A stretch of DNA of 64,000 nt from Streptomyces sp. MBT65 (lineage in GTDB: Bacteria; Actinomycetota; Actinomycetes; Streptomycetales; Streptomycetaceae): positions 1 through 64,000 of the forward strand of contig NZ_JAENRY010000092.1 in assembly GCF_016612545.1 (NCBI RefSeq), written 5' to 3'. Shown here piece after piece: positions 63,401 through 64,000 of this stretch (positions are counted from its first letter, which is position 1; each line of letters opens with the position of its first letter). A program made the translations under genes and the position numbers. The notes below the pieces were generated by a model. That model searched no databases and had not been told where the DNA came from. It worked only from the letters and a program-made list of their open reading frames with translations.

Positions 63401-64000
63401 GTGACGATCACATGGGCGTCGCTCGGCTGAGCGCACTCCTCGACGATGACCCGGAAACCCTGTCGACGGCCTGCCTCCAGCTCCGTGCGCTGGAATATCC
63501 AATTGCGGCGACGGCCGTCGTAGAGATATGCCGCACCCTCACAGACTCCTCAATTCCACGGTCCCTGCTCCTCGCGTACGCCATCGACATGGTGGCTGAC
63601 GGACGTGAAGTGATCCACGAAGAGATCGACCACGAAATCGAAGCGGCAAAGGCCAGTCTGCGGAATCACGATCAGTATCGCTCTCCGCGGGACCGATATC
63701 CCTTTGATTATCAACTGGCCCTAGCCCTAGCGCGCTCAGGCCGGACAGAGGAGGCCCTGCGATGGCAGGAGGCAGCAGTCTGCGGCTACGACCAGTCCGT
63801 CGAGTGGTATCGAATCGGGGGGATTCCCCTCGGCGGAAATCCGTACTACAACGACAGGTTCGAGGCTCCCGACTACGAGGCATTCGAGGAAAGCGTCGCT
63901 TACAACATGCTGGACGCCGACCGTGAGCTCGCCGCAGCCCTGGCCGCTGCTGGCGAAACAGGGCCAGCCCGCGATATGGCCCTGGCAATAGCAGCCGACC
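60448..64000 (+). CDS. Large STAND-type NTPase, runs off the window
   Basis: An open frame of at least 1184 residues, start ATG 60448 after GGAGGG. An ATPase opens the protein directly: VDDFVGRRWALNIVLQSVS, Walker A ITGQPGAGKSRLARR (near 30-40), Walker B LVVLIDGLDEAN (near 150) and LTCRTGEHA. A winged-helix-like part follows (HESFRSFLHSW), and beyond about residue 450 there is a long helical repeat region without a clear motif. No effector domain precedes the NTPase, so it may be on the missing C-terminus or a separate gene. It is plausibly a defence or signalling STAND protein. Confidence 0.85.
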   Translation, partial: MEQVDDFVGRRWALNIVLQSVSTPSGAILITGQPGAGKSRLARRVLDEVTAQPSEGVVTVWHECRANDDSTLVPWQLVTRLIQVLSAASPDYVAALSRRAGVPMTLVSRVTVENACGSQVSGVSIDSLSLAGESARSALIRYVRGPLEEVDAPPALVVLIDGLDEANSPGLAAEFVDFVVHAVEGLRQSRLDVRFVLTCRTGEHAVLERVANRTLDLDRDEPNPGEDMHAYCQARLASTVGGAEKLAWKLSGKARGNYLYSRYAVSLLNEPGVPMEASSLPAGLDRLYETFLQRRVAHDLRSRRWREEVRPALAVISVAREPGISSDDVADVLALPRSVVGDVIADLQEFLRLDEATGCWRIFHESFRSFLHSWAPLKISAEEAHVGLGHRFLEDPQHASQYLRAHFAHHLNRAGLHASLCDYVLHAEGVHGLLRALPVSQTQSIWQTACKSALELADHRRMAGLLARRLQPSAGSKTGGAPDTEAGESLPTNAFGDLGDYDDDVIRNLALACLDALRPSTRYRAVERLNHMISRCRYIVQQTLQYEVAALLADLHEADALHHLARELADSILDHRGLAFMQRFRIDRGAVVPVVTDALDTDSERYRFGLMKYAITISERRRRSADAAAAAHLAYVREDRWGGRNAFEDVATAAALPWIPRTSAGDLSGILRRTARTPLYRAAVLSSVGRPEVAGDAPHREAAIAEMESCRLDTETGETGLWWDLYCAIAWRRHGHADQAHRLLNSVTDRMPDLAGEPDGRFVAPVHRDVVHGPCLQGLVLECSLELATLGDFERSRRLAVSLLEFAAEDGVTAFLHLVHQMQVRAVAESEITNSIKLFFALADRNLPRPAADLAAFQAARGFSALIGPQPNLQSIMEKRLRGLCAAEQTTQTSERGKARAVLASALAYAFERSGDTGVRDQCLSISRAEATRQLAGAEDYIDLTLFRYLALSDEASPVANLLRDREPSGLRDYITYLRDYLADRDDHMGVARLSALLDDDPETLSTACLQLRALEYPIAATAVVEICRTLTDSSIPRSLLLAYAIDMVADGREVIHEEIDHEIEAAKASLRNHDQYRSPRDRYPFDYQLALALARSGRTEEALRWQEAAVCGYDQSVEWYRIGGIPLGGNPYYNDRFEAPDYEAFEESVAYNMLDADRELAAALAAAGETGPARDMALAIAAD

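Overview
The window is very GC-rich DNA from a Streptomyces-like actinomycete. The evidence is strong G/C bias at third codon positions, GTG/TTG starts, purine-rich ribosome binding sites and family content. It looks like an accessory chromosomal region built around an oxygen-limitation (DevR/DosR, called OsdR in Streptomyces) regulon. No rRNA, tRNA or CRISPR array was seen.

Most of positions 1-15000, 22000-47000 and 56000-59600 is one regulon. It holds a DevR/OsdR-type response regulator (5430-6119) and a GAF-GAF DosS-like kinase placed 28 kb away (33346-35073). Its apparent targets are seven universal stress proteins (one frameshifted), two near-identical DoxX proteins, two CBS-BON proteins, an Rv1733c-like membrane protein, an Acg-type nitroreductase, Hsp20, a beta-CASP nuclease, a PLP decarboxylase, a hibernation-factor-like protein, two pyridoxamine-oxidase-fold proteins, an SLOG-like protein and a P-type ATPase fused to hemerythrin. 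Their promoters share a 14-bp palindrome, GGGCCG-NN-CGGCCC, usually as two copies with centres 20-22 bp apart. I could place it at 19 promoters; about four partner copies are weak.

Positions 25922-31757 hold a redox block on the minus strand: transhydrogenase (pntAA, pntAB, pntB), zinc alcohol dehydrogenase, a DUF779 protein and aldehyde dehydrogenase, with a GAF-domain regulator upstream. Positions 39138-45238 hold a two-component pair followed by an overlapping operon: small membrane protein, ApbE flavin transferase, ferric-reductase-like membrane protein, NuoF-like subunit and ferredoxin. A three-copy 11-bp-period direct repeat sits before this operon.

Positions 15300-22000 and 52800-54250 and the right end are variable. 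They hold an NB-ARC/TPR protein, a lower-GC membrane NACHT protein, a third STAND-type NTPase running off the window, broken transposases (IS5-like, ISL3-like) and remnants of mobile-element genes. Positions 49370-52800 hold a decaying Asp23/Gls24 envelope-stress cassette and broken exported proteins. PhoU, a cation-diffusion-facilitator-like protein and small genes lie at 54284-56388.

An unusual number of genes carry one frame break (24972, 36024, 39138, 49370, 50514, 52071, 59645). Either this arm is decaying or the assembly has indel errors; reads would settle it.
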